DNA from: Lachnospiraceae bacterium
GTDB lineage: Bacteria > Bacillota > Clostridia > Lachnospirales > Lachnospiraceae
Length of the DNA: 64,000 nucleotides
Direction of reading: 5' to 3'
NCBI GenBank assembly: GCA_017469945.1
Contig: JAFUFI010000027.1
Coordinates: 1-64,000, forward strand
Shown here piece by piece: positions 62,962-64,000 of the stretch. The notes under the pieces were generated by a model. That model was given only the letters and a program-made list of their open reading frames with translations, was not told where the DNA came from and did no database searches. The translations under genes were made by a program, and so were the position numbers. Every line of letters starts with the position of its first letter. Within the stretch, counting starts at the first letter, position 1.

Positions 62962-64000
62962 ATGAAAATGAAGCGTTTATTTGGAGGCGCTTTGGCCGGA
63001 ATTATGGCCATCGCGATGGTTGGCTGTGGCAAACCCGCTGCTAATAACGGCGGCGCAGCTAGCGGAGAGAAGATTTCTCTGAACATGTGGTGTATCGCTA
63101 CTGAGAGTGACTCAAACCGCAAGTCCTATGAGAAGGCAATCGCTGATATGCAGGCAAAATATCCTGATATCAACTTCACATGGGAAGCATTTGAGAACCA
63201 GTCTTACAAGACAAAGATCAAAGCAGCAGTTTCTGCAAATGAGATGCCTGACATCTTCTTTACCTGGTCATGTGCATTCCTCGGAGATTTCGTAGATGCA
63301 GGAAAAGTTTACTGCCTTGATGAGGTTTATGAGAAGTATAAGGATGAACTTCCTGAGAAGATGCTTGCCAATACAACATACAACGGAAAGCATTACGGCG
63401 TTCCTACAACAATGAACATCGTTGGTCTTTTCGCTAATATGGATCTCCTTGGACAGGTAGGATATACCGAGATCCCCGGAACCTACGACGAGTTCATCGA
63501 GTGCTGCGACAAGCTTAAGGAAGCAGGAATCATTCCTTTCGGATGTGCAGGAAAAGAGACATGGTGTGTTACCGAGTATCTTGAATCTGTAATCGAGAAG
63601 AGCGCAGGTGCTGACACTCTTAACGCAATCTTTGCAGGCGAAGCTACCTGGAATAACCAGGACGTTGCAGATGCAGTTGATACCTTCCAGAGCCTTGTAA
63701 ACAATGGTTACTTCGATCCTTCAGGTGTTGGACTTACCAACGATGAAGTTAAGAACAACTTCATGGCAGGCAAGTATGCGTTCTACATGAACGGAACTTG
63801 GAACTGCGCAGACTTTGCTGCAAACGAAGAGTTCTTCCCTAAGGTAAAGGTTGGAGAGTTCCCCGTTATCAACGCTGACAAGTCAAAGCTTGGACAGCTT
63901 ATCGGCGGACCTTCAGATACCCTTGCTGTAGCAGCATCTTCACCCAACGCAGCAGCAGCTGCTGACTATGCTATGGAGCTCGGAAAGCTTATCTGCCACT
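62962..64000 (+). CDS. Sugar ABC substrate-binding lipoprotein (partial)
   Basis: This gene runs off the window; 346 codons are visible. The signal peptide ends in lipobox AMVGC (C22), and the mature part is a family 1 sugar-binding fold (ISLNMWCIATESDSNRKSYE, MPDIFFTWSCAFLGDFV, HYGVPTTMNIVGLFANMDLL, GKYAFYMNGTWNCADF). AAAGGAGAGG precedes the start. Permease genes would be expected to the right of the window. The ligand is not indicated by the visible part. Confidence 0.88.
   Translation, partial: MKMKRLFGGALAGIMAIAMVGCGKPAANNGGAASGEKISLNMWCIATESDSNRKSYEKAIADMQAKYPDINFTWEAFENQSYKTKIKAAVSANEMPDIFFTWSCAFLGDFVDAGKVYCLDEVYEKYKDELPEKMLANTTYNGKHYGVPTTMNIVGLFANMDLLGQVGYTEIPGTYDEFIECCDKLKEAGIIPFGCAGKETWCVTEYLESVIEKSAGADTLNAIFAGEATWNNQDVADAVDTFQSLVNNGYFDPSGVGLTNDEVKNNFMAGKYAFYMNGTWNCADFAANEEFFPKVKVGEFPVINADKSKLGQLIGGPSDTLAVAASSPNAAAAADYAMELGKLICH

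Noticed and set aside
1..64000. CRISPR array, prophage or toxin-antitoxin pair
   Set aside because: I saw no regularly spaced repeats, no phage structural or integrase genes, and no small paired gene with toxin motifs; the XRE gene at 52518 stands alone.

Overview
The window reads as a chromosomal segment of an anaerobic, plant-polysaccharide-degrading Firmicute, most likely a Lachnospiraceae of the Butyrivibrio/Pseudobutyrivibrio kind. The reasons are the many lipobox substrate-binding proteins, GH43 and GH94 enzymes, strong AGGAGG ribosome binding sites, moderate GC, and a clostridial-type sulfate assimilation cluster. The taxon is inferred from gene content, not proved. I saw no tRNA, rRNA, CRISPR array or prophage.

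Layout. 1-1560: an IS110-family element with structured noncoding flanks (candidate bridge RNA). 1596-13915: a pentose/arabinan block with a sugar-binding lipoprotein, a large modular lipoprotein, a cytoplasmic GH43 arabinofuranosidase, a lipoprotein GH43 arabinanase, two small unknown genes, then ribulokinase, L-arabinose isomerase and a small transaldolase/fructose-6-phosphate aldolase. 13969-17743: housekeeping and accessory genes (tadA, a CE1-like esterase, a TerB-like protein, an EAL protein, a glutathione peroxidase and a shrunken copy of it).

17968-36104: the most interesting part, two successive operons for sulfur. The first holds a sulfonate/sulfate-type ABC importer, a DUF1254/DUF1214 protein, an alkylsulfatase, an AprA/AprB-type APS reductase and CysDN. 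The second holds MetY, a compact siroheme sulfite reductase, a TusA-like protein, a ThiS-like carrier ending in GGGC, a ThiF-like adenylyltransferase, a JAMM protease, a FecBCD-type metal/chelate importer and the siroheme-synthesis dehydrogenase. Together they can free sulfate from organic esters, reduce it to sulfide, load the sulfide on a protein thiocarboxylate and make homocysteine, as described for HcyS/HcyD/HcyF/MetY of Wolinella.

36251-47363: glycogen phosphorylase, a zinc-ribbon membrane protein, cellobiose phosphorylase and a LacI regulator followed by a CUT1 sugar importer without its own ATPase. Matching CGAAAACGWTT-type operators sit at the glgP, cellobiose phosphorylase and lacI promoters, so these genes look like one regulon. 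47506-52850: an AraC regulator, a MATE exporter, a diguanylate cyclase with a LacI-like sugar-binding sensor, and an XRE regulator. 53233-61668: an oppABCDF operon whose OppC, OppD and OppF all carry unusual insertions. 61701-64000: a small membrane protein, a lipoprotein and a sugar-binding lipoprotein cut by the window end.
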